This document shows positions 19,901 through 29,174 of a stretch of DNA of 64,000 nt, piece by piece. The DNA is from MFD04580-c1 sp963702995 (GTDB lineage Bacteria; Planctomycetota; Phycisphaerae; Tepidisphaerales; Tepidisphaeraceae): contig OY969783.1 in the NCBI GenBank assembly GCA_963702995.1, positions 6,386,001 to 6,450,000 on the forward strand, given 5' to 3'. The position numbers and the translations under genes were made by a program. Below the pieces are notes generated by a model that had not been told where the DNA came from, made no database searches, and was given only the letters and a program-made list of their open reading frames with translations. The first letter of the stretch is position 1. Every line of letters starts with the position of its first letter.

Positions 19901-21420
19901 TTTACGGCGACGTTGTCGGTATAGGTGATGGTGAAGGTCGCCGTCGCCGCCCCGGCGGCGGTCACGTCGGTCGTCGTGATGACGGCGGCGGGGGGCGTGG
20001 TGTCGGCGGCCGCGATATTCACGTTGAACGAGCCGGTGGCCGCCGAGACGCCGTTGTTGCTCGTGTCGGTCACGGCGCCGGCGGGGACGGTGATCGTGTA
20101 CGCCCCGTTGTCGCTGGAGCTCCATGATCCACCCGGCGCGGCGACGGTATAGGTGGCGATGATCTGCGAGGCGTCCCCGGACGCGGGCGCCGTGGATACC
20201 TTCGTGATCGTTAGCGGCGAGCCGCCAGCCTTGGCCACCGAGACGTCGCCGACGCCGATCGTCGAAGCCTTGATCGCGACGTTGTCCGAATAGGTGACTG
20301 TGAAAGTGGAGGTGGCGGCGCCGCCGGTCGTGATGTCTGGCGCGGCGACGGCGGCCGTCGGCGGCGTCGTGTCGGGCGAGCTAATCGCGACGTTGAAAAC
20401 CTTGGGCGTGGCCGTCGCCGAGTTGTTTGCCAGGTCCACCACTTGCCCGTTGACGACCGAGACCGTGTAGGGGCCGTTCTGCGACGCCGACCACATCCCG
20501 CCGGGCGTGTTGAGGGTGTAGGTTGCGGTCACGTCGTAGGGGTTGGAGCCGTTGACAGTAAACGATGCGACGGAAACCGGCCCCTGCGGCCCGGAGACGG
20601 TGATGTCGTTCGCGTCGATCGACGAGACGTTGAGCCCGGCATCGTCCGTGTACTTGACGGTGACGACCTCGGACTGCGTCGGCGTGGTGACGTCCGGCGC
20701 CGTGATGACGGCCTGGGGCGCGGTCGTGTCCGAGTCAACCGAGAGGGTCGGGCCGGCGCCGCCCGAAGCTTCCTTGGAATTGAAGACGACCAGCGGCGAA
20801 CCGGCGGACGGCTTAACGGCGAAGCTGACGGCCGTCGCTCCGGCGAGCTTGGCCGCCTGAACGTAGGAAGTGACGTCCCACGAGGTGACGGCGCTGACAA
20901 TATCGACATCGGCGCTGGCCAGCGGCGTCGCCCCTTCGGCCGGGCGATTGGCATAGGTGATCTCGCCGGCGGGGTTGTTGTCGGTGTCGTACGTGCCCGA
21001 GCCGCCGGGGACGGTGCCGTTCCCCTCGACCCACGCGGGGTCCGCGACGCCGTAAACGCCGACGGTGACCGGCGAGCCGCCCAGGGATTGGCCGGTCAAT
21101 TGCAGGACGGCCTTGCCGACGCTGCTAACGCCCGAAATGTTGAAGGTGACGTACGTTTCGTCGGTCTCGCCGCCGCTGGTCCCGGCGTCGAGCGAGGGGT
21201 CGGCGCCGAAGTTGGCCGTCGCGACGACCGCATTGGAGGGGTCGGTGGCGACGAAGGCGTCGGCCGACGGCGTGAGGGCGGTGGTGCTGAAAAGCGTTCG
21301 CTGCTCGAGCCCTTCGATCCAGGCGGCCGCGGCGGCCGCGATCAGCGGATGAGCCGCAGGGCCCCTCCCGCCACGCCGTCCCGCGGAGACCTTCTTGCCC
21401 GCCCGCCCACACTGACCCAT
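16954..21420 (-). CDS. giant secreted LEPR-XLL / DNRLRE / Ig-like / delta-60 protein (paralogue 3)
   Basis: Intact frame of 1488 residues. N-terminus: basic segment, Ala-rich hydrophobic stretch and EGLEQRTLFST (LEPR-type). A DNRLRE/CBM96-like module follows (DAFVATDPSNAVVATANFGA ... TSWDVTSYVQAAKLAG). Then five Ig-like modules, each opening like DTTPPTAAV and containing 'VTYSDNVAIKAS' and 'APGGSWSSSDNGAYTI'. Next are delta-60 repeats (RLNADGSLDTFFGQSGQVIS and similar) and the shared C-terminal domain ending KIPAKVSPATDPHF. The Ig-like modules are strongly alike at DNA level, suggesting internal duplication. No catalytic motif seen. Same strand as paralogues 2 and 4, but gaps of about 500 bases argue for separate transcription. 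Confidence 0.9.
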   Translation of the reverse strand: MGQCGRAGKKVSAGRRGGRGPAAHPLIAAAAAAWIEGLEQRTLFSTTALTPSADAFVATDPSNAVVATANFGADPSLDAGTSGGETDETYVTFNISGVSSVGKAVLQLTGQSLGGSPVTVGVYGVADPAWVEGNGTVPGGSGTYDTDNNPAGEITYANRPAEGATPLASADVDIVSAVTSWDVTSYVQAAKLAGATAVSFAVKPSAGSPLVVFNSKEASGGAGPTLSVDSDTTAPQAVITAPDVTTPTQSEVVTVKYTDDAGLNVSSIDANDITVSGPQGPVSVASFTVNGSNPYDVTATYTLNTPGGMWSASQNGPYTVSVVNGQVVDLANNSATATPKVFNVAISSPDTTPPTAAVAAPDITTGGAATSTFTVTYSDNVAIKASTIGVGDVSVAKAGGSPLTITKVSTAPASGDASQIIATYTVAAPGGSWSSSDNGAYTITVPAGAVTDTSNNGVSAATGSFNVNIAAADTTPPAAVITTTDVTAAGAATATFTITYTDNVAVKASTIAVGSVTVARSGGPTLTVTKVSLSTSANAATVVATYTVAAPGGSWNATDNGAYTISLLPGQVKDTSGNAVAAQAGTLTVNIGGVDTVPPTAVISPVAAITAGGAATLQVTVTYSDNVAVAVSSIDPADLTVTGPAGTFVVSSVTVSPSTGNGTPRTAVYTLIVPGGAWSSADNGTYTVSVKANQVFDTANNAAAAVSGQFTVNLPAGPAVGPTATVSPMQPIVSSGGATTSVVVTYQDAAGVKASSITPASLSVSGPAGALTVSSVSLSPAADASSITATYTVAAPGGGWSPAANGTYDITTVAGTVTDVNGVAATVGTGTFRVSIAQALPVIDAGFNGGSPVSSGFVTEAFAQDGDGKVLVAGHQGDASTNTLQSVLQRLNADGSLDTFFGQSGQVISDVGTNDAFFALATDSSGRIIAAGRRGADVLVSRYLSNGKLDKKFGTRGTVVTDLGGADDTAYAIAVAPDGSVVIGGVSGGQYAFARYTSRGRLDTPFGTGGVSLISPGTGATGTIGSIALAADGTIIAVGATSGDSAGAPAGVVALRLTATGQIDTTFGTAGKTTVPGLAVRTDLGGMDRTESLALQPDGKFVVANRTAAGDFGVVRLNLNGAVDTTFGTNGLASTDFGGDDDVDYVGVQATGEIYAVGTTDNGGSVQLAVAAYSPTGAALPTFNGGGPFTIASAVTSGHAIQVASHVYRAFGGLTRDGRLIAGVSDESPTPTSSSVRRLNVVGSGSLGSFGDGAGINGKNQVLTFVEEDGTRVTVTLKHGSGTATYDGNAVSMQLTGTGKGASLSIKTKGGASGRVTLGTVIVTGPLASLSAKTADLTGSLYVNGAAGKLSIGTISGTLAASGPIASISVVGDVSGGTLLSGASLGVDGKLGGSGGNADTFAAGSIAKLSVGGSITGNSIVAAGVNPVNGIYLDGNDALIGGTASKISSISVRRSVDPAVRFVAGAFSKAKIPAKVSPATDPHFDILT

Positions 21421-21919
21421 CCGAGGCCCCAGAACGCACGATCGATACGACTCAACAGCATCCGATTAGGCCCTCTACGCATTTCGCTTCTCCGAGGAAC
21501 AACCCGCCACTCCGCTTCGATCGTTACGACGCTTCTTGCCGCGTCGTTCGAGCCCGAAGCACCTGCCTTGCCACGCGAAAGACGACGCCGCGCCACAACC
21601 GCCCGATACGGCCGGCGCAAGAGGCTCCCCAAAGATCAGTCTGGAGCATGACGGGCAGAGCGCCCTTCATCGCCGCTCGTCAACGCGGGCGATGGCGGAA
21701 ACGCCGTCGGGTGACATTTCGACGATCAGATTATACCGCGCTTTGACGCGCGGGGCGGGGAGCCGATATGGCGTGCAACTCCGGGCGCGGGAATCCGTAA
21801 TGGAACAAACGATCGGACCGGTGTGGGAACAACCTATCTGTCGTCACACGCATGCTTTGCGAAGGGCAAGAACAGAGGGAACGCGCTGGGCGGATGGGGC
21901 AGGCGATCGCGGGGGGAAC
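21421..21919. other. gene-free stretch
   Basis: About 500 bases upstream of paralogue 3 and downstream of the TadE-like gene. The open frames do not look coding. No hairpin, tRNA or repeat stood out. Confidence 0.5.
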
Positions 21920-22372
21920 TTATTCGTGAAGCATCGTCATTGATGCTGAGAAGGTGCGATTGGCGGGAAATCCGCCGAGCCCGGCCGGAAGGGGATTCAC
22001 CCCCACCTTGCTCCAGGAAGCGGTCACCGTCACGGTCACATAGGTGCCGGTGGTGACGCCGGACATGGTCGCGGGCGAAGTCGTTGTCGTCGCCGCGAGA
22101 TTGCTGAACCCCGCGGCCGCCATCTGGTTGTTAACCGCGGTCGTCACCTGCGCGTCGGTCGAATTGGGAAGGACGGCGACGCGCACGGCGACGCTGGCCG
22201 CTTCCTGGAGGGCGTGCTTCAGGTAAAGCGCGTAGCCATACTGTGCGGCCCCCATTGAGACCATGATGAGCAGGCTCATCACCAGGACCGCTTCAACGAG
22301 CGTGCCGCCGCCGCGGCGTCGCCGGGCGATCAAGGCCGAGGGTTGGTGGGCGGCTCTGCTCAACATGGTCAT
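21920..22372 (-). CDS. TadE-like pseudopilin / pilus assembly protein
   Basis: Protein of 150 residues with a basic leader (ALIARRRRGGGTLVEAVLVM) followed by one hydrophobic helix (VEAVLVMSLLIMVSMGAAQY) and a small exported domain. The arrangement RRRRGG-TLVEA with a Glu early in the helix is the TadE/TadF pseudopilin pattern processed by the TadV prepilin peptidase. It starts 23 bases after the stop of the TadG-like gene on the same strand, so the two are co-transcribed. No Tad ATPase, secretin or Flp pilin gene is in the window. Such isolated TadE/TadG pairs are common, and the pair may serve a dedicated export or surface structure together with the neighbouring LEPR proteins (inference). 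Confidence 0.75.
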   Translation of the reverse strand: MTMLSRAAHQPSALIARRRRGGGTLVEAVLVMSLLIMVSMGAAQYGYALYLKHALQEAASVAVRVAVLPNSTDAQVTTAVNNQMAAAGFSNLAATTTTSPATMSGVTTGTYVTVTVTASWSKVGVNPLPAGLGGFPANRTFSASMTMLHE

Positions 22373-22395
22373 CTGGTGGGGCGGAAACCTCGTAG

Positions 22396-23607
22396 CTACT
22401 GGACGATCAGGACGCTGGTTTGTACGGTGATCGTCCCAGAGATCGTCCCGTCGTTATTGTTGTAGTCCACGCCGTCCCAAATCCCGACGAACATCCGCGT
22501 CGCCCCCGGCGGGACCTGAAACGTCTGCGTCACCGCGCCGTTCTTTCCGTCGCCGATGTAAAAGGGCGTCTTGGTCGCCAGGGACGTAAAGCTGTTTTGG
22601 TTCTTCTGCGCCGCCTGCGTCCAGTCAACCACCGCGGTGGGAGCGGCGGTCGAGTCGGGCCGGTTATTGTCGAGAAAGAGCCCCACGAGCGAGCTTTCCG
22701 GCATGATCGCGTTGGCGATCCCGTTCTCGGTGGTTGGCGTGCCGGTGCCGTCCCAACTGACGCCGTGCTGCGTCGCCGTGCCAAAGCCCGAGCTGACGCC
22801 GCTGGGCCCCGCGTAGGGCATGGTGCCCGGGACGACTGATGTCGTGCCGGTGAACGACGTGAACGTGACGAACGTCCCGGGGACCACGGGGATGCTGGCG
22901 GCCTCCATCGCGGCGTTGGCGGTGCCCGAATCGCCCCACGAGTTGGTAATCGTGGAGGGCATGCCCGCGAAGTACAGGTTCTGCGTAGCGTCGATTGAGA
23001 CCGCGGAACTTGTCCCCATCGTCGCGGCGACGGACGTGACGCTCACGCTGCAATTCTTCTGACCGATGATCGACGCGAAGAGCATCGGGATTGGGTTGCT
23101 GTTCGCACTCGAGCAACTTGCCGTGACCTGCACCGCTCGGGCCGCGCCGGTCGAGGAGCTGGCGCTGAACGTCTGCGTCTTGGGGCTCCAGTACCCCCAG
23201 TTGACCGAGACGTTGGGCGCTGGCCCGAAGGTGAAGACAGTGTTCTTCGTCGTGGAAATGTGGGACTGCGCCGACGAGGTCGATCCGTACTGGTTATACA
23301 GGACCATGTAGTCGTGGGCCGAAGCGTCAGCGACCTGCTGAAGCTGGAACTTGGCCAGCTGGACGTAGCCGAAATCCACGGCGAGCGAACAGAAGCCAAT
23401 CATGATCGGCAGCGCGACGACCACGTAGACCATCGCAAAGGCGCGTCTCTTCCTCGTTCTAGCATGGGCCCCGTACCTTTGGCGACTGCCGCCATCGCAT
23501 GAATCGACACCAGAGCCCGCCGGGTTGAGCCCCGTCGCCGCAAAAGACTGCCAGCCGAAACTGAAGCGTTGCGGCGATCGAGAACGCTCGGTTTTATCGG
23601 ACGACAA
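22396..23607 (-). CDS. TadG-like protein (pilus assembly, Flp-type)
   Basis: About 400 residues at maximum. The N-terminal helix with its basic leader (RTRKRRAFAMVYVVVALPIM, then IGFCSLAVDFGYVQLAKFQL, QQVADASAHDYM) is the characteristic TadG_N/TadE-type segment: one membrane anchor, then 'AVDFG..........ADASA'. The rest is a Ser/Thr/Gly-rich exported domain without recognised motifs. The C-terminal part has a jelly-roll-like feel (VPPGATRMFVGIWDGVDYNN). The start is uncertain: the longest frame begins with TTG 23607, and an out-of-frame ATG with a plausible leader lies near 23500, hinting at another indel. First gene of a two-gene unit with the TadE-like gene. Confidence 0.75.
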   Translation of the reverse strand: MSSDKTERSRSPQRFSFGWQSFAATGLNPAGSGVDSCDGGSRQRYGAHARTRKRRAFAMVYVVVALPIMIGFCSLAVDFGYVQLAKFQLQQVADASAHDYMVLYNQYGSTSSAQSHISTTKNTVFTFGPAPNVSVNWGYWSPKTQTFSASSSTGAARAVQVTASCSSANSNPIPMLFASIIGQKNCSVSVTSVAATMGTSSAVSIDATQNLYFAGMPSTITNSWGDSGTANAAMEAASIPVVPGTFVTFTSFTGTTSVVPGTMPYAGPSGVSSGFGTATQHGVSWDGTGTPTTENGIANAIMPESSLVGLFLDNNRPDSTAAPTAVVDWTQAAQKNQNSFTSLATKTPFYIGDGKNGAVTQTFQVPPGATRMFVGIWDGVDYNNNDGTISGTITVQTSVLIVQ

Positions 23608-23636
23608 CGATCGGCGCGGTGACGGCCCGCCGCCCG

Positions 23637-26600
23637 TCAGGCGAGGCCGAAAAAACGAGGGTCGGTCGCGGGCGCAACCTTCCCCGGCAGGCGAACCTTG
23701 CCGAAGCGGCCGCCCGCGAACCGGGTCGCGCCGTCAACGCCGCCGCGAACGGTCACGGCGCCGATCACGCTGGCGCGCCCGCCCAGGACGCGGTCGTCGC
23801 CGTTGAGGAAGATGCCGTCAACAGGGTCGAGCCCGGCGGCAAAGAGCGAGGCGGTGACAGCTCCCCCGATACTGATCTTGTCAATCCGTCCGACAGCGAA
23901 CGAATCGGCGTCCGCGCCCGACCCTCCCAGAAGCCCATCCGGGCCCAACGCCGCTCCGCTCAGGATCTTCGCGCCTGAAACGGCCCCGGCGATGCTCACG
24001 CTTCCGATGCGGCCGCCCGCGATGATGTTCCCGGCCAGCGAGCCGATCGCGATGGCGGAAAGCTTCCCGGGCGTGTAGATCGTGCCCGTCACGTCGCTCG
24101 TCTTCGCGTCGATCGATGAGAAGCTCCCGTCGGCGCGGATGTTCCCAACCGTCAGACGGCCCGTCCCACCCTTGCACTTGACTGATAATCCGAGCGAACG
24201 CCCGCCGCCGGTAAGAACCAGATCAACGCGGCCGTTGTTCAAATAAGCCGAGCCGGCCCCACTCGACAACCCTAGCGTCACGACCGTCCCCTCCGCGGAC
24301 GTGAAAGTCAGCTTCACCTTTTTCTTGCCCACCCGGCCGAACTCGCCCAGCAGCGTGCCACCCGTCCCGTCCGCCGAGGAAATGTTCACGCCGAAGGACC
24401 CGACCGGGCCGGCCGCCACGGCAGTGCCCCCGGAGTCGAGGACCGAGCCCGCGGCGATCGAAACCGTGTACGCCCCGTTTGCCGAAGCGGCCCACGAGCC
24501 GCCCGGCGCGGCAACGGTATAAGTCGCCGTGATGAGCTGCCCGCTCCCTTGGGTCTGAAGACCGGTGACGGTCAATGGCGCACCGCCCGGCCCGGTCACT
24601 GTGATGTTGGACGTCGAGATCGTCGCCGGCTGAAGGGCGACGTCATCGACGTAGGTCACAACGATGTTCACGTGGTCCCCGCCGGCCGCGTCGATGGAAG
24701 GGATGGCGGTGAACGTCGCCGTCGGGGCGCCGGCGCTGGGGGCTGGGACGGCGACCGCGAACGTCCCGAGCGTGCCGCCGGCGACGAAGTTCGCCGCACT
24801 GGTGTCCGCGACGACGCCGCCCGCTATCGCCACGGTGTACAAGCCGTTGTCTCCGGTGCCCCATGAGCCACTGGGCGCGTTGATCGAGTACGTGGCGGTG
24901 ACCGGGGAATCCGGGGTGACCGGCGTGACATCCAACAGCGTGACGGGGATCGCGCCGCTCGGGCCGGTCACGGTGATGGCTGTCGGATTGTTCGAGACAG
25001 TCGATGCGTTAACGGCGACGTTGTCCGTGAAGACGACGGTGAACGTCAGGTCGGGCGAGCCGCCGGACGTGAGCGTGGGGATCGCCGTCAACGTCGCGAC
25101 GGGGGCGGTCGAGTCCAGAGTGATCGCTCGCAGCCGCCCGGCGTTCCCGCTGTCAACCCGCGAGAAGAAAATATCGCCCTGAGCATCGGCGGCCGCGAAG
25201 GCGGTGTGCGCGACGCCCGACTGCGACCCCTGCGGCGCCTGGCCGGCCGCGTTGGTGTCCATCTGATCGTAAAGGACTTCTCCGTTTGTCCCGAACGGCG
25301 TGAAGATCGCGCCGTTCGCGCCGAACATCGCCTGGGCGGTCAGGATCGTTGTGCCGACCCGGGTTACCCCGGTCGCGAGGATCTGCCCGTTGGGGAGGCT
25401 CAGGAGCGAGTTGATCGCGTCGGCCCCGCCGAAGTCGGCCGTTGCGACGCCGCCCGTTCCGAACGTGGGATCGACGCTGCCGCTGGAGGTGAGACGCGTG
25501 ATTGCGAAATTGTTGCCGTCGGCGGTGGACGCGCCGACGAGCGCTTCGCCGTTGGCCAACGGCACAAGGCCGACCGGGCCGCCGCCGGCCGCCCCGGCGA
25601 GCTGGGGGAGCGACACGATCCCCGTCGCGTTGAAGGTTGAATCGAGCAGGCCACTGGCCGTATATCGAGCAACGACAGCATGGCCGTTCGAGCCGCCGGC
25701 GACGAGGATCTTGTCGCCCGCAAGAACGTCCAGGCTGGCGATCGCGTCCGAGCTCCCCGAAGCGACGTCAGTCACCACGGTCCCATCACCGGCGGTGCCG
25801 AAGGTGGTGTCGCGGCTGCCATCGGCGTTGAAACGAACCAGGCCGAGATCGGTATCGACCGCGAGGTTTGAGCGCATCTGCGACGCCGAGCCCCCGACGA
25901 CGATCGCGCCATTGGATTGAACTCCAATCGCGTAGCCAACATCGGCCCCGGTGAAGTTCGTTGCGAAATTCGCGACGACGCGACCCGATCCGCCCGCGAA
26001 GCCCGTGTCAGGCGACCCGTCCGCGTTGTAGCGGCTCAAGACGAAATCGGCCGACAGGCCGCCGGACCCGCCGGCAACGAGGACCTTCCCATCCGCCTGC
26101 ACGTAGACGGCCTGCGCGGTGCTGTCGGCCGCCCCTGAACCGGGGACCGTCACGCGGCCGCCGGCGCCGAAGGTCGTATCGACCGACCCGTCCGCGTTGA
26201 AACGTCGCACCACATCGCGGTGCGCGAGCACCACCGGCGCCTCGCCCAGGTTCGGGTCACCCGCCGCGCATAGGTCTCGTACCCGACGGCGATCACCTTG
26301 CCGTCCGACTGGGCTGCCACGGCGACGGGCGCAAAATCGATCGACAGCCCCGAGGGACCGGAGAGCGATCCGCTGATCGGCGCGACGGAAGGGACGTTCA
26401 CCACGAAACTCCCAAGCGTCGCCGCCGCGATCGCCGTGCCGTTCACATCGGTCACCTGCCCGGCCTTCAGCGCCACGGTGTAGGTGCCGTCACCCGCCCC
26501 GTTGAAGATCCCCGACGGCCCGATCACGCGGTAGGTGGCGGTCACGCTGCCGTCGCCCGGCGCGTTACTGGCGACCAGCGGCGCGCTCTGCGTGAAACCG

Positions 26601-26779
26601 CCGGGCCCGCTGATGCTGATATCGCCTGTGCCGATCGTCGTCGTGTCGATCGCCGGATCGCCGGAGGCCGGGACATAGCTCACGGTCAGGTCGTACGTAT
26701 AGGCCGACTGGACGAGCGTCGGCGCGGGCGAGAGGGAAGCGGCCGCGGTGAGGAGCCGCCGGGGCTCGAGGCGATCCAC
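23637..26779 (-). CDS. secreted LEPR-XLL / delta-60 / Ig-like protein (paralogue 4, frameshifted)
   Basis: The motif DRLEPRRLLTA sits at the very start (GTG 26779); the frame is open further upstream without a better start. One Ig-like module follows, then delta-60 repeats, two more Ig-like modules (STAPVATLTAIPTLTSGGSP and APTATFTAIPSIDAAGGDHV), then the shared C-terminal domain ending RLPGKVAPATDPRF. The module order differs from paralogues 1-3. The frame breaks near 26265: YETYARRVTRTW becomes ...AGDPNLGEAPVVLAHRDVVR in the next frame, explained by one missing base, after which the delta-60 unit RRFNADGSVDTTFGAGG continues. It ends 30 bases before the TadG-like start region. Confidence 0.83.
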
Positions 26780-27420
26780 GGCCGCCTGACGACCGCCCCG
26801 CGCCCGCCCGGGTCGAACAGGCGCCCCGCGCAGGATGCCGCTCGGGCGGCCACGCTCGCCACATTGTCCGGAGCATGAAACGGGTCGGCAGGGGCTCCAC
26901 GATACGCCTGGGCCAGCGGTACTTTCACGATTACCTCTCGCTCACATCTTGGGATTGGATCCATGGCGGCGCTGGGAGGGACGCCGCCGGCGCGGGCAGA
27001 GCCGGCCGGTGCGTCGTTCGACGCGGGCGGCAGGCGCGATACGGAAGCCCGTACTTCATGCTTATCGGCCGCGAGGGGTGTCAGCTTTGGGCAGTTTGGG
27101 CGAAGCTCGCGACAGGGCGGTTTTGCGTCACTCGATACGCCCCGATAGAGTCCGATAACCCCGTGGCCCGCTCCTTCGCTGACTCGCTCTTGGGACATGA
27201 GCGGAGGCAGAGCGTCATTTCAGCAGAAATTCAGGCCCGATAGCCGATCCCGACGGTTCAGGGGGCGCATTGGCAACCGCCGCCGAGTGCCCGGGATCGT
27301 GAGCCGGCCCGCCGGGTGGGACGCAGGAGCCGGGTGCGACGAGGAGCCGGGTGCGACGAAGGAGTGACGCCGCGAGCGTCGTGGGAACCATTCAGCCCCT
27401 GCGGGGGAAGGAGAAACGCA
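26780..27420. other. divergent intergenic region
   Basis: About 640 bases between the minus-strand LEPR gene and the plus-strand porin. It holds a 17-base direct duplication near 27323-27358 (AGGAGCCGGGTGCGACG twice) and, at its right edge, the strong porin ribosome-binding site GGGGGAAGGAG. I looked for riboswitch cores and found none. Frames at 26835-27243 look non-coding. Confidence 0.45.
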
Positions 27421-28752
27421 ATGAGCATTGATCGACCGCCATCCCTCACGCCTTCGCGACGGCCCGCGCGGCCCGCCAGGCCCTTGCCACCGCCGTGCTG
27501 GCCTGCGGTACGCTCGTGGCCCTCGCCGGCGGCACGTCCGCGCGGGCGGCCGATGCCGTCGCACCGCCGCCGACGGGCGACGCGCCCGTCCCGCTCACCC
27601 TCCGCCAGCCCGTCTCCGCCTCCGAGCCGACCGCCCGGAACCCGCTGATGCAGCTTCTTGACAGCGCCGGCGTCGGGCCGACGCTGGATGACGCCCACAT
27701 CCGCCTGTACGGGCACGTCGAAGGGTCGCTGACGGTCAACTTTGACAGCCCGCCCCGCGTCGGCGGCGTGAACAACTTCGGCCGCGTGTTCGACGCGGAG
27801 AACCAGCTACCGACATTGAACCAGCTCACGCTGAACGTCGAGCGGCTGGTGGACCCGCGTGCGAAGCAGTTCGACATCGGCGGCCGCATCGAGCTGATGT
27901 ACGGCGGCGACGCCCGTTTCATCCACTCCGACGGCATCCTCGACAACAATGACTTCTTCAGCGGCCCCAAGGAACAGTTCGACCTGACGCAGGCCTACGC
28001 CGATGTCGCCATCCCCGTCGGGAACGGGCTGCGGCTGCGGGCGGGTAAGTTCACCTACTTCAAGCAGATCGACCCGAACGCAAGCGTCTTCTACTCCCAC
28101 AGCTTCACCTTCGGCGCGGCGTTGCCCTTCACGCTCACGGGCGTTTACGGGACGTACCTCATCAATGACCAGATCAGCGTTGACGCGGGTATCTCGCGCG
28201 GGTGGGATCAATCGATCAAGGACAACAACGGCGCGATCGACGGCTTCGGCCGCGTGAAATGGTCGCCTGACGATCGCACGACGCTCGTCGCCTCAATGAT
28301 CTCGCGCCGAGCAGGACAAGGACAACAATCACTACCGAACGGTGATCGACGTAACCCTCACCCATGCGCTGAGCGACACCACGTCGGTGCTGTTCGACGG
28401 CGTCTTCGGGTACGAGTCCGGCGCCCGCATCGCCACCAACGCCCCCAGCACGGGCGATGCTCTGTGGTACGGCGTGTCAGGCTATGTGATCCAGAAGCTG
28501 AACGACCAGGTCAGCGTGGCCGGCCGCCTGGAGTGGTATCGAGATCAGGACGGGTACACGACGGGCCTTTCCCAGACGCTCTACGAGGCGACGGTCGGCC
28601 TGACAATCACGCCGTTCCCCAATGACAAGCTGGGTTCGGGGTTCAAGGTCCGACCGGAAGTGCGATTCGATTACTCGGATGAACACTACTTCGACAACGC
28701 GTCGAAGCACGACCAATGGACGTTCGCGGTCGATGCGTTCTACAACTTCTGA
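27421..28752 (+). CDS. outer-membrane beta-barrel porin, BBP2/OmpL-like (two frameshifts)
   Basis: ATG 27421 follows GGGGGAAGGAG. After about 5-6 codons the frame must shift (one missing base near 27435) to continue into a normal signal peptide, ALATAVLACGTLVALAGG ending ARAAD. The mature part reads as a barrel: LYGHVEGSLTVNFDSPP, QLPTLNQLTLNVERLVD, GGRIELMYGGDARFIH, QFDLTQAYADVAIPVGNGLR, LRAGKFTYFKQIDPNASVFY. This matches the putative beta-barrel porin 2 family. A second break near 28308 (one extra base) leads into EQDKDNNHYRTVIDVTLTHA and the final strands, ending in DAFYNF with the aromatic C-terminus expected for barrel assembly. Total about 440 residues. Substrate unknown. Confidence 0.85.
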
Positions 28753-28897
28753 TTGCGCGGAAGGCACAGATAGATCGACGGATGAAGACGGCGAGCCGAC
28801 CTGCGAGCAGCACGGGTCGGCTCGCCGCGTTTCGCGAGCTCGCCAATGACGACGGGTGTGCCGTAACGAACAGCCACCGAGCCACCCGCGCATGCAA

Positions 28898-29009
28898 CGA
28901 GCCGCGCCCGTAAGGAAGCGGGGCCCGCCGCAGGCGGGCATCAACCGCCCATCCAACATCTCAGTCGCCGAGTATCACGACTGCCCGCTTCCTTACGGGC
29001 GCGGCTCGT
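28898..29009. repeat. 27-bp perfect inverted repeat, dispersed-palindrome type
   Basis: Left arm 28898-28924 and right arm 28983-29009 are perfect reverse complements (core GAGCCGCGCCCGTAAGGAAG), enclosing a 58-base loop with its own small stem GCCCGCC-GCA-GGCGGGC. A partial, degenerate copy of the arm occurs at 49676-49700. It lies in a 420-base gap between the porin and the next plus-strand gene and may end porin transcription. No other feature seen in that gap. Confidence 0.75.
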
Positions 29010-29174
29010 TTGATGCCGTTCGATCGACAGAAGGTTTTTCGACATCGCTCCGGGCCGCCTTCCCTATGCACCCACCGGACGCACCCTGGGAGAAAGCTGG
29101 CTATACTGGCCCGCGAACTTTCAGCAGGGTCGCGCGTCAGACGAGGCAGGGCGCACCCGACGCCGGAGGCATTG

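Noticed and set aside
26835..27243. Overlapping plus-strand frames of 100-120 codons upstream of the porin
   Set aside because: No ribosome-binding site or motif; they overlap the probable promoter and leader of the minus-strand LEPR gene.
27200..27420. Riboswitch ahead of the porin gene
   Set aside because: Stems can be drawn, but no conserved core of a cobalamin, cyclic-di-GMP or other known class was recognised.
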